64,000 nucleotides of DNA. Source: Agelaius tricolor. Its lineage: Eukaryota; Chordata; Aves; Passeriformes; Icteridae. A program made the translations under genes and the position numbers. A model generated the notes under the pieces. The model ran no database searches. It saw only the letters and a list, made by a program, of their open reading frames with translations, and was not told where the DNA came from. This document shows, piece after piece, positions 13,601 through 26,479 of this stretch; the first letter of the stretch is position 1, and every line of letters begins with the position of its first letter. The stretch lies in contig JALJCS010000002.1 in NCBI GenBank assembly GCA_023055355.1, positions 82,423,001 through 82,487,000 on the forward strand. Direction: 5' to 3'.

Positions 13601-15499
13601 ATAAGGCATCACAGAACATAATCAAGAATACTTAGAAACACCACTTCCACAATTTAAGAATGATTCATTACATTCTTTGTCTTACTGGAAACAACTTCTG
13701 AATATAAATGTCCTAATTTCTGCTTAATCAGCAAATAGTTCCACAACACATGCACAATGTTATAGACAGTTTTCAATTTTGTCTCTTCATGAACTCATGT
13801 GCCTTTGTAGAAAAATCTAGAAAACGATTTGTTGAAAGCAGCAATTTAAATAGTGATATGAATTTCAGAAAAAAATTTATTTCTAAGAATTGACTTTTGT
13901 GTTCCCATCACAGAATTTTGTTTCCTTGGTTTTTTTTTTCCCCTTTCTTTGAATGCAGACCACTCTTACACGTTCTTTACTTTGGCAACGGTTAATTTGC
14001 CGATGTTTTCAAAATGTGAGCAATGCAGCGTAACCAGTATTTGTCTGCAGTCTTGTCAATAGCATAGATGAAATTGGTAAATGGGGAAGAAAGAAAACAG
14101 TCAACAGAGACTACACACTCTTGGTTTATTGTGTGGAGCTCTTTTTTTAAAAAAGCAGTTTTTGTGCTAATTTTTCAAGTTTCTCTCTCCTACCAAAGGG
14201 AAATACAAAAGCTATTGGAAATACTATTTCTTGAACAATGACTAAATGCATTTAGAGTTTAGTCCCCACAGGTAAGTAATAGGTATTTGAGCCTTTTCCC
14301 CCATTTTTTATAAGGGCAGTAAAATTGTGTGATCAAGAGCAAAAGTAATTTTAACAACATAATACAAAGAATGTAGGCAATTTGGCTCAGTATCAGATAA
14401 ACATTTACTTTGGGAATCCATGAAAATCAGAGGAATTGCTATTTGTGAGTCTTGGCCTGGGACGTGCTTAATCAGCCAGAATTTTCTATTAATGACTTCT
14501 GAATAGTCGTGACAAAACTAATTACTTTAAAGAGTTTTGGCAGGATAAGACATGACATTTTATAATGGTAAATAATATCTCTCCTTCTCAATATGCATTA
14601 CTGCTGTGCTGTGTGCCGTGCATACGAAAAAGGAATGGGCTATGCATTAAGTTCATCAATTAAGAATTCTAATGAAAGGGTTTTTCACAGTTCTGAGGTC
14701 TTCTAGTTATTCTTAACAAGAAATGTATAGGATTGATCTCATAGTCTCATGTTTGGGGTTTTTTGCTTCTTTTGTGCCTGGATCTTTTCTTGTTTAGTTA
14801 GTTTTTAACTAAAGTAAAGGTGAATCCAAGGAGAGCAACAATGGATTAGAGAATAAAGCACTGTTCAGGATTTGTTGCAAGACTATTACAGGCTGTTCAT
14901 CTTAGCTTTACCTCTCACTTGGGTCCAAATTCTTCAAGGTCATCTTCTTTGCTTTTAAATACAACATAAATCAAATTATTAGACTTGGTATACAAACACA
15001 TTCCTGAGGATTAGGAAAAAAAGCATATGGATCATATTCCTTAGGATTGTTGTCCTTAAATCCTCAGTGATTTTTCTCCCAGCCTGTATTCAAAGGATAT
15101 CAGCATTTACTTTATATTATCTAGTCATATTTCAGATTTGAGGGGGGAGTAACCACTTAGTAAAAGGTAGAATTTGAATGGATTTGCAATTTATTATGGT
15201 ATTACTTGACATTTCCAAGCTATGGCACATGATACATTAAATAACAGCTATGATAAAAATTATTATTATACAGAGATTTTTTACGAGAATCACAAGTGCT
15301 GAGTTCCCTTCCTTGAATTTAAGTTGTTATAACATGTTATTTTCTCTTTTGTAATGATAATGGGCAATTTTCATGCTATAATTGTAAAACATTTTAGAAC
15401 TATACACAGTATGTAATTGATGTGAGATAATATAATGTTCTAGGAATGCAAAAACAGGGAAACCTTTTGCAGGCTGCTATTTAGGTTCCAAGCTAACCA
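10601..15499. other. Unassigned AT-rich non-coding stretch
   Basis: Nearly 5 kb without a recognised repeat or gene. A perfect CAG/GTAAGTAA donor-type string is at 14268-14276, but no matching exon was found. The 94-codon minus frame at 10770-11054 has no recognisable features. Confidence 0.5.
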
Positions 15500-15800
15500 A
15501 AACCAAAAAACCGCAATACTTACAGTATTGTTCTTTTGTATTTGTAGGTAGAAGAGTGTTGACAACACAACAGTGTCTTGGCTGGTGCTGAGCTGTACTG
15601 ACAGAGCATCAGGGCTGTGTCTCCAACAGTCCCTCCCCAGCAAAGAGAGGCTGGGGGTGGAGTAGAGGATGGCAAGGGACACTGCTGGGACAGCTTACCC
15701 AAACTGACAAAGGGATATCTCATACCTATGACATCTGCTCTGCAATAAAACCCATGACTGGGGAAAATGTTTTGAAGATGTTTCTTCCAAAACAACCCTT
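15500..15800 (+). mobile_element. Avian ERV LTR fragment, U3 half
   Basis: This is part of a common bird endogenous-retrovirus LTR, read on +. Recognised U3 blocks are GAAGAGTGTTGACAACACA near 15550, GCTGGTGCTGAGCTGTACTGAC near 15580-15601, and the GGACAGCTTACCCAAACTGAC block followed by AAAGGGATATCTCATACC near 15687-15726. Similarity fades at about 15800, before the R-U5 part expected in a whole LTR of this family. The missing half of the same family occurs on the opposite strand at 22705-22970. The LTR start is not sharp, because the first 20-30 bases have decayed. There is no coding content; the 91-codon minus frame over it (15520-15795) is a shadow. I do not give a database family name. 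Confidence 0.82.
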
Positions 15801-18660
15801 TGTAAAGATCCCCCCCTTTCCCTCAGCTTCTTTTCAATCACATCCATTGTTCATGTATTATTTTCTTTTTCCTTAGAATTAAATTCACTAGAATTTGTTC
15901 ATTTTTTTCTCTAGGTTTTCCTGAAGAGGTTCTACTTCAAAAACAGTCCAAGACACTTATATTAAATTCAATATTTAAATATCTGTCTTTTGAAATCAGT
16001 CAAAACTTACAAATCTAATTTGTCCTAATATGATACTTTCAGCAGACTACCTTTATTTTGTTCTTTCTTAGGCAAAGATACCTTCACTCATGTCTGATTG
16101 ATCTCAGGTTCTGCTCAAATTTGTTATTTTATAGTAGAAGACCATTCAAAGAAAAAAATAGCACTACTAAATTCAATGTTGCTGTAATTTTTCTCATTAA
16201 AAGGCAGTGTTTTGCCACTGGCCTTTGGAATGTCTAACCATCAACTATTATTAAAAGATCAGTCAATTGTTTGAAATTCATTATGAAAGCATTTTTCAGA
16301 TGGCATTGTTAATTGAATTTGACATTAGATGTACTTTAGGATGAGGTAATTAAACTTTTCATGCTATTGACACTGATTAGTCACATGTATACTTAATTTT
16401 CTTTGATAATTTTTAGAACAAAATATGACAGTATTTAAACGTATTTAAGACAATTCCCATTTTTCATTTCACAAATTCTTTTTCACTTGAATATAAACTC
16501 AAAAGGATGGAATTTACGATTTTAAACTGGTTCTTTGTTATGTTAAGGTATTTAAATACAAGCTGTCTAATAAGACTTGCTACGGCTCCTCTGACCTAGA
16601 ACTATCTCTACAGTAAAAAAATAAAAGAAAAAAAAATAAAAGAAAATAAAATTAACTGGAAGAGGAAATCTGAGCCTTTCTCATTTTTAGATCCTGGCCC
16701 ACAAAGTAAGGCCTTCTGTCCTTTATTTTGCCTGAAGATTTCTTACATTCTGAAAAGCCTTCCTTTAACATTACAGAATATCATTAAAGATAATTATCTT
16801 TCCATTTTGCTTGCAAACATGAAAAGTGTTTCTGATATAATATTTCACGTATATTTTCTTGGTCTGAGAGTGACCTTGTCTATGACACTGTATGAGAGAA
16901 CCAAGGATTCATCTCAATTTTGGTAATATGGAGGTTGAGTCCTCCTCTAAGCAGCGTGTCTTGGTTCCCGAATCCCAGTGGAATGAGGAGAGGACAATGT
17001 TTTCTACCCTTCATGCACATCAGTAGAACAAGGAACCTCATTCTTCCACAAAACACCAAGGATCACTTCTGGTCACTTGTTCCAGTCATCTTATGTCACA
17101 TTGGAAATCTTAGCAGGAGTGGCAAGTTAAGCCCATCTGTGGAATCCCAAGTGAAAGAGAGCTGCAAGTACTAGATCCTGTTTGTAAAGAATGGAATAAA
17201 TTGAACAAACAAACCTTTGTTCACAAGACACGTAGCTAGGAAAGAGTCCACAGATAAATTAAAAATGTGAATCTGAAGTGTATTTACTTTTTAAAGACAG
17301 CACTTCTCTTAATATTGTAACAGGTACTATAGTTTATATTCAAAATATGCTGCTCAGAAATAATAGCAAAAGTCTTGCACTGCCTCCTAAGGGCCTTTTC
17401 TAGTCATTTAAGGGAAAAACTGAAGTATATGCTGAATAATCTCGCTTTCCCTTCTTTATCCTATTAAAAACTATCTTTTCTTCAATTTTCTTTTTTTATT
17501 TATTTTCTGCCTTCTGTGGTTATGTTTGGAAAACCCTCATTTATGCTGGAAATTCTCACCATTGTTCTATTTCAGTATAGTTTATTTCTCAAGATATCCT
17601 AAAATATGTTCCCACTTATTTTTATAGATGTTTCATTTTTCTTCTTCCCAAGATGTAGCAAAGTAATTACAAAATAGAGTAAGTTCTATGAAAAGGTACT
17701 CATAGTTTAACACCAGTCAAGTATGAGGACAAAAATTAAGTCCATCCCAGCCAAAAGGAGGAGTGCAATGTAAAAGAATTAGAAATGTTGGGCATTGATA
17801 TCCTACAACCTACAGTAAATGGCAATGGTAAATACTATTCAATCTCAGAATAGTAGCAATGTAAAGAAGTTATATTGCTTAATTTTGTGGAGGACAAATC
17901 AGTTACACATAATGAAACCAATCACAATTTAACAGATTTAGGGAATACACATTCATAACACCACAACTGTCTTTCCCAATAAATTGGTAGTTATGAATAT
18001 TCATGTAGTGAATATAAAGGCTCTTTTATTTCCAATTAGAAATGTACAGGTAACAAGATGTCCACTGTAGAAAAACAAAAAACCGAAAAAACAACAAAAC
18101 AAACCCCAAACCAAACCCTGTTTTTCTGTAACTTGTAAATTTTCTAAACACTGAACTTGAAATTTTTAATCAGGAAATCTTTTTCCATTACTAATGTTAT
18201 AATAGTTAAAATTCTACTAGACTTTCAATTGTACATCTCAATTTGCATCTATTTATTACTTGGCTCTAGGATCTTTTCTATACTCTAAGTCTTATTCTGC
18301 CGGAACATAACTCTGGGATGTTTATATGCAGAAATTATAGGTAAAATCTGTTGTAATGTTATGAATGAAAATTTAATTTTCAGTTTAATAGAGATTTAGT
18401 TTATATTTTTAGATGTGATGCACATTCATAAGTTTCTTACCATACCTGTTGTTCCAGTGAAGTGAAGATCAAGACCATGAACATTAACACAATCATCCCA
18501 TTGTAACTCTAATATTAAAACACAAAGAATTTTTGTAGGAATAAAAACCTAAATACAGTCAAATTATTTAGTAGTATATCAGCAAATTTCATACATTTTC
18601 ATGTTCACCTTGATGACTCCTCCTGATTAAGGACAAAATAATTTAAAATTTACCAAAATT
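15801..18660. other. Unassigned AT-rich non-coding stretch
   Basis: No family was recognised. An A-rich low-complexity patch of AAAATAAAAG-type units lies at about 16615-16655, and another A/C-rich patch at 18070-18116. The open frame at 16920-17174 matches nothing I know. Confidence 0.5.
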
Positions 18661-18676
18661 TTCATTTTACTTACAG

Positions 18677-18870
18677 TGACTGGTAGTTGCAAGGATGTTC
18701 GCAGTCGTGGGATGAGCTCTCTGAAACATTTCCTTGGAAGAAATGCTGACACATTTGGACAGCCTTATACACTGGCAGGCCTGATTCAGTCCAGTTTGCA
18801 GTGCTCAGCTTCTCTTTTAGGGGTGATAATGGCCAGGGTAATTGAAGAGAAAAATGCTTTTGTGCCATGT
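18677..18870 (+). other. Exon-like block, unproven
   Basis: A 194-base block of visibly higher GC than its surroundings follows an acceptor-like TTTTCATTTTACTTACAG ending at 18676. It ends at a donor-like GTAAGAAC starting at 18871. One + frame is open through the whole block and stops at TAA (18883-18885) just past the donor. The same interval is also open on - for 72 codons. The translation, about 64 residues, has no motif or family I recognise. It could be an exon of an unrecognised gene or non-coding RNA, or a chance match of weak splice signals. Only the acceptor, donor and open frame are direct observations. Confidence 0.2.
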
Positions 18871-19088
18871 GTAAGAACAAATTAAACATTAATCTGTGTA
18901 TAAATTACTTTAGGATCACAGACAAGGTCTCCAATGTTTTGCCCATTGGGAGGTTATCTGGCTTTTAATTAATCTGATGATTCTCCTCCCTTAACTTTCA
19001 GTTCAGTTCAAACTTCTGTTCGCTACCATGACACAGTAGTGATATTTAGTTTCTGATTCTCTGTACCCTCATTTAATCTTTAAACTCA

Positions 19089-19385
19089 AATAGATCACAG
19101 AATCATGGAATAAGCTCTGTGGGTAGGGACACTCCAGGGTCATTGAGTTGAGCCCCTAGCCCTGCACAGGACCATACACAAGAGTCACACAATGTGCCTG
19201 AGAGCACTGTCCAAATGTTTCTCTGTCTGTCTCAGGCTTTGTTCTGTGACCACTTCCCTGGGGAGCCTGTTCCTCTGGGGTGAAGAACCTTTTTCTAATA
19301 TCCAACCTAAACCTCCCCTGGCACAACTCTAGGCCATTCCTTTGGGTTCTGTTTCTGGACACTGCAGAGAATAGATCAACTATTT
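19089..19385 (-). mobile_element. CR1 LINE, 3' end fragment
   Basis: Read on +, it begins with ATAGATCACAGAATCATGG, the reverse complement of the CR1 terminal repeats. It continues with GACCACTTCCCTGGGGAGCC near 19250, GGTGAAGAACCTTTTTCTAA near 19280, and CCAACCTAAACCTCCCCTGG near 19302-19321. This is the antisense text of a CR1 3' untranslated region. The insertion is therefore on -, 3'-complete and 5'-truncated near 19385. The variant with the GTGCCTGAGAGCACTGTCC block differs from the copies at 2.0 and 60.2 kb, so it belongs to another CR1 subfamily. Confidence 0.93.
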
Positions 19386-22300
19386 ACCACAAGATTGCTT
19401 CTTCAACTGTTATAAATAGAACAGCAGTTAGTGTTTCTCTGAAATATGACTAAAAAGCAAAAGAAAACAACTTACTGTACTGTATGTGTACCAGGTAAAA
19501 TAATACCCTTTTATAAAAATCAGCTTTTTAATAGATATAGAGTTTAAAACTTCTGTCCACAAAAGTGTACACCAGAAAACTACAAAGAATTGAGAGTTCA
19601 ATTCAAATGTATGCACAATTATTAAGCTTAGAAAGGGATTTTGTGAAACTAGTTTTGTGACTCTGCTTGTGGCATCAGAGAAAAAAGACCAAGACTGAAA
19701 TATGTGAGGTATGTCAAAGATTTTCCCATTCCAGTATTTTGGATCTCCATATTTTACACCAATCAAATTTTGCACAAGGGAAGATCAGACTCAAATCTCA
19801 AGTGGGAAATTCAAGTGTTTTAACTGAAGGTTTAATACCTTTATACTTTCTGATTATGAGTGGTATGGTACCTCCAGCCTAGATCATTCACTTTGTGTAT
19901 GTAATCATCTGCTGCTTTGGCCCTTTCCTGGGAAGACCAGTCCTTTTCATGAACCATACCCTGGCAAAGATCCCAAGCACTATGTGGGTTTGCAGCTCAG
20001 CTTCCCTACTTTAAAAAAGCTCTCCTGCTGAGTTATCAAGTCATCTCTGGAAACTGTTCCCTCCTTTGGAACACAAGAGTTCTTTGATTTGTAAAGCAGT
20101 TATGATTATAAAGGATACCAAAATATGTATATATTTGTACATGTGTATGTGTGTATTTGCTTACGCATGTAGATAATATGCAGTGTTATTAGTATGATTC
20201 TTAATTTTTAGTAATTCATTCAGACACAAGAAATGTGTAAGAAATGAAATGTCTTAGTAAAGATATTTTAGTAGGGAAAATGAACTCACCTGCTAGAAAA
20301 GCTAAAATAAAACAGCAAGTATGATATGAAGCACATAGAAAAGCAATGATGGCTGGAACTTAAGCAAAAAAAGGAGCAGTTTAAGTGTGCACACCAATAT
20401 GTGTGTGATCTTAGGCATGAAGTTTTAGAGGATTTAGAAGAGAGTGACAGAGAATTAAATTTTGGGAAGTGGGTAAAGACTTCTAGCAGTCAGATTTGCT
20501 GGCACGCGTGCTGATCTTCCCAAGCACACAATATTCAGAAACCATTTCCTATACATGTTCCTTGCTTGGAAGTCTGGTCAGATTAAGTTTGAGCTAAAGT
20601 TTATGCTCTCAAGCAGCCCCGGGGCTTAGCTTCCAGCAATCCTTTATAGTTAGCACATTAGTCATCTTCAACTGGAGATGAACTTGAAAAATAGCTGAAA
20701 TATCTTCCAAATACCAGCCAGATGTAGAACTGCCACACGTTCTACTCATGGGAAAATGTCACTTGTGTCTGTTAATCAACATTTTATTTCAGCTGAACTT
20801 CTTTTGACAACAATGTTTCTGAGGACAGTATTCAGGCATGATATGAGAAACTCAATAGCATCTCACTGCAGGTGTATAGGTTTTGCCATGTCATATGTGA
20901 CCTCAGCCAGCCAAGTGCAACATTTTCATCTTGTGCCTCCCTTTCATAAATTCCAACTTTCTCCAAACTGTTTTCATCTTTCTCTAAATTTCACTTCTTT
21001 AGACAGAAATAGTTTTTAGACTTAGTTTATCAGTACTCCAATGTGTTTACATGCCAGAAAGAAATAGCATAAAAATAAATTTTATTCATCAGTGACAGGC
21101 AAATATTTTAATTTTCATTTGTTTTGACAGAACTTAGTTTGCCATAGGTAATACATATTTACAAGTTATATTTTATTAGTGCATCACAACCTGTTACAAT
21201 GAATTACAATTTGTCATGTAGTATTAACATTATGTTGTATCTGAGAGGGCATTGCTTCTATCTAAACACATCAAGAAGTTAGCAAACTTATGGGATTTTT
21301 ATGTGTTTTCTGTATCTTCAGCTTTTAAAAGATGGGGGAGTTTGTTGTTTGTCAACTGAATAGATAATTGTTAATGCATGTTTTGGCACCAAGTACTAAA
21401 ATCTATTGACTGAAATTTTAGATTTTTTTTTTCTAATTATACTCTGGCTTTTAAAAATTCAATCATTAACAAGCTTTAATGCAGCATAGAAACTACAACA
21501 TGCAGAATCCACTAGTGGCCTAATCCTGTGCCAGATAAGTAATTAGGGACTTTGTCACCACCTTCAGCTTTTTGTTTCCTATCTATAAAATTGTTCAAGC
21601 TCAGCTGCACCTCGATGTATGAAGTATAATGTATTCTAAGCAAAGTTTGCTCTGATTGTTTCATGGAGCACCATATTAGGATTGCAATGCTAACTAAAAT
21701 CCTGTGCATACTGAGGAAAAGGAATTAGGAAGGATAAATTAGACATGTTTTCAGGAAATGGTGGAAGTACACTGATCTGATGATTCCATATGCAGTCATC
21801 TGCATATTTGAAGCAGAGGTAAAATCTCATGAGACTTAGAAGAAATGATTATTCTATGCAAATATTTGTTACAGCATGTATGGGACAGACAAGTATCCCA
21901 CAGTATTAGATATTTCTCATTTTAACCTAATAAAAACATAGAATTAAAAAAAGAGAAAATAAAAAGCTTGTACTAAGAAATTCATGGACTAACATATGAT
22001 TAGACACACAATTGAACATTTAAATACTTGTTTAACAAAATCTTTTCTCATAGGTGCAGTTTTCTGATGCTTTAGTAAGAGCTTTAATGAATATATTCTT
22101 TACAAAATGTGCATCTAGACATGAACTCTGATTCTGAATTTATATATTATTTTGTTGCAAATAGTTGTAATCTAATTAACTACTGTTTAGTATTTCCTAT
22201 TGGCACTTTTGCTAAGGGTTTCATATTGATTTACAATAATATTTTCCCAGAAAATATTAAATGCACATAAACTATGCATATTAATTTTCTATAAATTATA

Positions 22301-22704
22301 TCTATTTTAATCTATGCATATAAAGAATGTAAAAATTTAACTCTGTCATTCACAAAAATTCCATCAGAATCACAGCAATTTCACCTGTCTCCATCTTTAC
22401 AAAAAATATTTACATTCATTTTAAGGTATCTTTTTTCATTATGATGTATTATGAATGTCTTCTTGACCCAACACCTAATTGATCTCCACCACCACTGTTA
22501 AGGTTATAGAAAACTGCTAAAGCTCTTTCAGTGCAATTTTTGAAGTAGGGATTTAACAACTGTTTACTGAAATATATGTCTAAGTGATTTTGTGTTAATC
22601 TGCATGACCTGTCAACATTAATTTAATAATTTCATTGTGTTCTCTTTTATATTCATGGAGTTATTAAAAACCTGATTTTTTGTTGTTTTTTTTTTCCTTG
22701 TTAG
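19386..22704. other. Unassigned AT-rich non-coding stretch
   Basis: No family was recognised. The 115-codon minus frame at 19428-19775 and the 87-codon plus frame at 20756-21019 show no recognisable domains. A TG/TA-rich patch lies at about 20125-20160. Confidence 0.5.
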
Positions 22705-22970
22705 TGGGATGGGTTGACTTTGTCTGGCTGTTAAGTGCCCACTAAGCCACTCTCACACTTCCCCTCCTCTGCGGCACAACAGAGTAAATAAGATCAAAAA
22801 CTCATGGATTAAGATAAAGTCAGTTTAATGAAGAAAAGCAAAGCTACATGGAGAAGTGAAGCAAAGCAAGATTTATTATTTATGTCCAATTCTCATGCAA
22901 TATCTAATGTCCAGACATTTGCTGGGGAGTAGACACTCTATATGTACCTTGTCATGTTTTATTAGCAAAC
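22705..22970 (-). mobile_element. Avian ERV LTR fragment, R-U5 half
   Basis: Read on +, it opens with TGGGATGGGTTGAC, the antisense of the LTR 3' terminus (expected CA end). The U5 text follows: GTGCCCACTAAGCCACTCTC near 22735, AACTCATGGATTAAGATAAAG near 22800, and CAGTTTAATGAAGAAAAGCAAAG near 22819. The ATTAAA in the sense direction (antisense of TTTAAT near 22826) fits the family's polyadenylation region. Similarity extends to about 22970 and stops before U3. This looks like the same family as the fragment at 15500-15800, which holds only the U3 half on +. There is no coding content, and the orientation is minus. Confidence 0.85.
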
Positions 22971-24069
22971 TGACTAAATCACAGATGTTACTCTGGATTT
23001 CTAACATGTTATTCAATGTTTTCTACTTGAACAAAGCCTGAATGTTGCAACTTTATTGCTAAAAGGGGGAAGGAAAAGAAACTTCCTACCATAATAACCA
23101 AAGGAAAAGAAAAGGCCTTGAGTCAAATTAATTTTACTGTTTACTGTAACCAAAATTCTTAAGCCTTTCAGTCAAAAGAGTTGTTAAAAGGTAGCTTTGC
23201 ACAAATAGCACCCTTTTAAAAGTTCCCCCTTAGTTTATAAGCATTATAAATTTAAAAACACCTGGAACACACAGATTTTTATTTTGTTTTCAGCAGCATT
23301 AATAAAATAGGAAAATTCTAGTGTTTTTTGGTTTGTTTTGTTCTTTCTTGTTTTATTTTGAAGGCATATTTTCACCTTTTTTCCTTTTAACACTAAGTAA
23401 AAAAACCCTACTTTTGATAGCTATGGAGTACAAAAATGTCCTACTTCATAAGGCACTGCTAACATATAAGATGTGAAGCCTTTTTAAAATTAAATTAGGC
23501 TAATACAGCTCTAGACCTAAAGGTCAAAAATTCATATGCATATTTCAATAAGCATAAAATAAACATGAGAAACACTATACAAAATATCCACCCCATATTC
23601 AATCTGAAACAATTATGCCCAGGAGGAAAGGCACAAGAATGTTTTTGGGGTTTTTTTGTATATTTATGTTTAAAATATAAAAACTAGAAATTAATTGTGT
23701 TTTATGATTACTTTACATTTTTTCCGCCTTTTTTTTTAAACTTTCATTAAAAGGAAACGTTTAAGAAGGAAAAGGAAGATCATACAAATAAGTTAATACC
23801 AGAATATCAGGTACAGCAAAGTCTTGAGGCTCACAGACAAGTAGGGGGCCATTTGCAAGAATAGTTAACAACTAACACAGACAAACATGCCCCCCCTTTC
23901 TCATCTGGCTTGTTTACTTTGAGAGAAGAGCTTTATACAAAGTTTCTGCTGAAAACCAAAACAATTTTTTGATGCCAGGAATCTACAGAAGCAGTTGTGC
24001 TGGGTTTATTTCACATGAATAAAGAATTGATTGGTGAAGTGCCCATGGAGAGCAGCCTTGACTGCAGCT
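22971..24069. other. Unassigned AT-rich non-coding stretch
   Basis: No family was recognised apart from T-rich low-complexity patches at about 23323-23350 and 23643-23660. Confidence 0.5.
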
Positions 24070-24790
24070 CCTATGAGAAAATGTTATTTGAGATCCTGAG
24101 AAAAATGAGCAAGAAAAACAACAGATCAACAACCTCAAGCCTCTGGAGAGGATCCCAGTTTGTTTAGTGTTCTGATTGGTGAGATCCTGTGGGAGACTGT
24201 CCTGAAAAGAAAAATGGCACCAGAGAGCTGGTTGACCTCCAAGGACGATGTCCTCAAAATACAGAAGGATTTGTTCTGACATGCAGGAAATTGACCAGGT
24301 GAGGCAGAAGGTCAGTGCAGATAAACAAGGAACTCCTGACTGAGCTCAAATGTAGAAAGGAGGTGCAAGGAGGGGTGGAGACAAGCACTGGCCACTTGAG
24401 TGGTACCAAAGAGACATTGCTTGTAAGTGCTGGGTTGGAGATCCAAAAGCCAAAGCAGAGTGAGAGTTAGCACTCAGAAGAGATATCAAGGGCAGGAGGA
24501 CAAGCTTATAGAAATCCACTGGTAGGAGAAGGAATGTTGAGCACACTGTGGGGAGAGGACCTGGTGATGACAGACATTGAGAAAGATAAGACACTCAATG
24601 GGGTTTTTTGAAAGCTTTATTCCTAGGTCTTAGAGGCCCCTGATCCAACATTCAGGCTTTGTTGAAGTCAAAGTCAAGGCAGAATGAGAGATCACTTGGT
24701 GTAACACAAGCCCACAGCACAGGATGGTTTGCAGTTGCAGGTGCTGATGGAGCTGGCTGATGTCTTTACACCTTTTTCAATAAAAGGAAA
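24070..24790 (+). mobile_element. CR1 LINE, internal ORF2 fragment
   Basis: This is a piece of CR1 ORF2 from the stretch between the endonuclease and reverse transcriptase domains. Recognised blocks on + include GAGATCCTGAGAAAAATGAGC near 24090, GTGGGAGACTGTCCTG near 24189, GGAACTCCTGACTGAGCTCAAA near 24330, AGACATTGAGAAAGATAAGAC near 24571, and TGCTGATGGAGCTGGCTGATGTC near 24742. No plus-strand frame over 60 codons survives, so it is a pseudogene riddled with stops and indels. Neither the RT core nor the 3' tail is attached, so it is not an ordinary 5'-truncated copy. A deletion or rearrangement after insertion is likely. Outer limits are uncertain by about 70 bases. Confidence 0.83.
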
Positions 24791-26479
24791 GAAAGATTGT
24801 GGGGAAACTACAGTCTAAGCAGTCACATCTCAGCTCCTGGAATTCAGGTCCAGAAAGCCCCAGAAAGGAAAGAACGAGCAGAGTTCTGAAATGAGTTATG
24901 TGGGGAATTTCGCTGACAATGATAGCATTTTTGAGATAATTTAAAATTGCTTTTAAGAAGTTTATATATCAGTCTAGGACACTTTAATAAGTCATAAAAA
25001 GTGCAAAACCATAAATCAGCTACTTATGCATCAATTAATAGGTCATTGGCACCAGCAGTGGTTCTCCCCAACTAGAGTTTTCTGTTAATCTTTTCTCTAA
25101 TTTGTGTTTAGATTTGAGTAATTGATCTAGTACTGAATGTTTTTTTCAGAAAACTAAAAATTACCTACCAAATGTTTTATACTTTCAGATGAGAAATAAT
25201 TTTCATTTGGATAACTGAAAAGTAATTTCTTTTGTAAAACCAGATTTTTTTCATATCTAATATGTGTCCAATGAAATCCCAGTCAATCTGGGTGCATTGT
25301 TCTTTTGTCTCATATAGCTTTACTTAAAAAGAAAGGGGAAAAGTGTTGCCTTAAATACATGAAATGCTGATGTGGCATAAAAGTCTCCTTTTTATTTTGC
25401 TATCAGTCAGCTTGTCTAGAACTCCTGACAATGCTTTGCCTCTGACAGAGTCATATATAACATGATGTATTTGTATGGAACACATCGTTGCTTGGATATG
25501 CACTTGAGAGTCATGTTATAAAAAGATCAAATTACTTCAGGTTTTTTTAGAACACTAAAGAAATTACCTTCAAATTTTATACACAACAAAGAATGTAAAG
25601 ATATTTATATAAATACATAAAACTGATGCTCCTATAAAATTCATAAAGTTAACAGCGATTAAATTTATTGAGACTGATGATTTTATTACTGAGACTGTTT
25701 AAGCCATCAGTGTCTATTTCAAATTAGAAGGTTCAATTAAACAAAAAAAATCAAATCTTTATTACTTTTAAAGAGTGAGTCTTAGATAGCAGAATTTTAG
25801 TTCAGATTGACAGACCTCTACTGAATTTCATTCTGTTCCTGATCAGATAACTTAGTCTATACTTAACCTGCTAAAGAGGAAAAAAAATCAAAGCAAGAAC
25901 TCACTAGGCAAAACCTCTTGAGGTAATCAGCACTCCATTTCTATATAGACATAAAAAACCCCAAAAAACCCCAACCAACCAACCAGAATAACCCCAAACA
26001 TACCAAAGAAAACCCTCCAAACCAATGTCCTTTATTGTATTCTTTGATGCAATATTTCTCATACATTTAGAAACTACAGCTAGCAACTTACTGAAGCCAA
26101 TGACATAGTGTTCTTTGGTGAAGAGTTCAAGGGAATGAAGATTAGATGAGCTTTATCACTCCTTGTTTAAGAAAACTCAAGGAACTCCAGGATGCACAAC
26201 ATCGGTTCAGAAGGACTGCTTGCACAGCAGGTATTGTCTTTCCTAGGGCTGGGAACAGGGGACTTGGCATGTACATGAGGACAGCTGCCTCACTCTACTT
26301 GTCATACACTGTGTAGATCAATTCTGAATAACCTGAATGTGCAGGGACAGGTTCAGAGCAGGAACTAGTTACTTCTCACACTTAACTGGGCAGAGAGAAT
26401 TGCCATATAGGATAGTAAAATGCACACCATCTTCCTATAGGACAGCACTGTCCCAATGGAATAGCATAATTATTTTGCA
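24791..26479. other. Unassigned AT-rich non-coding stretch
   Basis: No family was recognised. A short AAAAAACCCC duplication followed by CCAA repeats is at 25962-25984. Confidence 0.5.

Noticed and set aside
14268..14276. Perfect CAG/GTAAGTAA donor string
   Set aside because: There is no plausible exon to its left with an acceptor and open frame, and single donor strings recur by chance in the window.
16960..16990. tRNA B-box-like GGTTCCCGAATCC
   Set aside because: It has an extra base compared with the B-box pattern, no A box at the right distance, and no cloverleaf arms.
25962..25984. AAAAAACCCC repeat considered as interstitial telomere sequence
   Set aside because: The unit is not CCCTAA and occurs only twice. 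It is simple low-complexity DNA.
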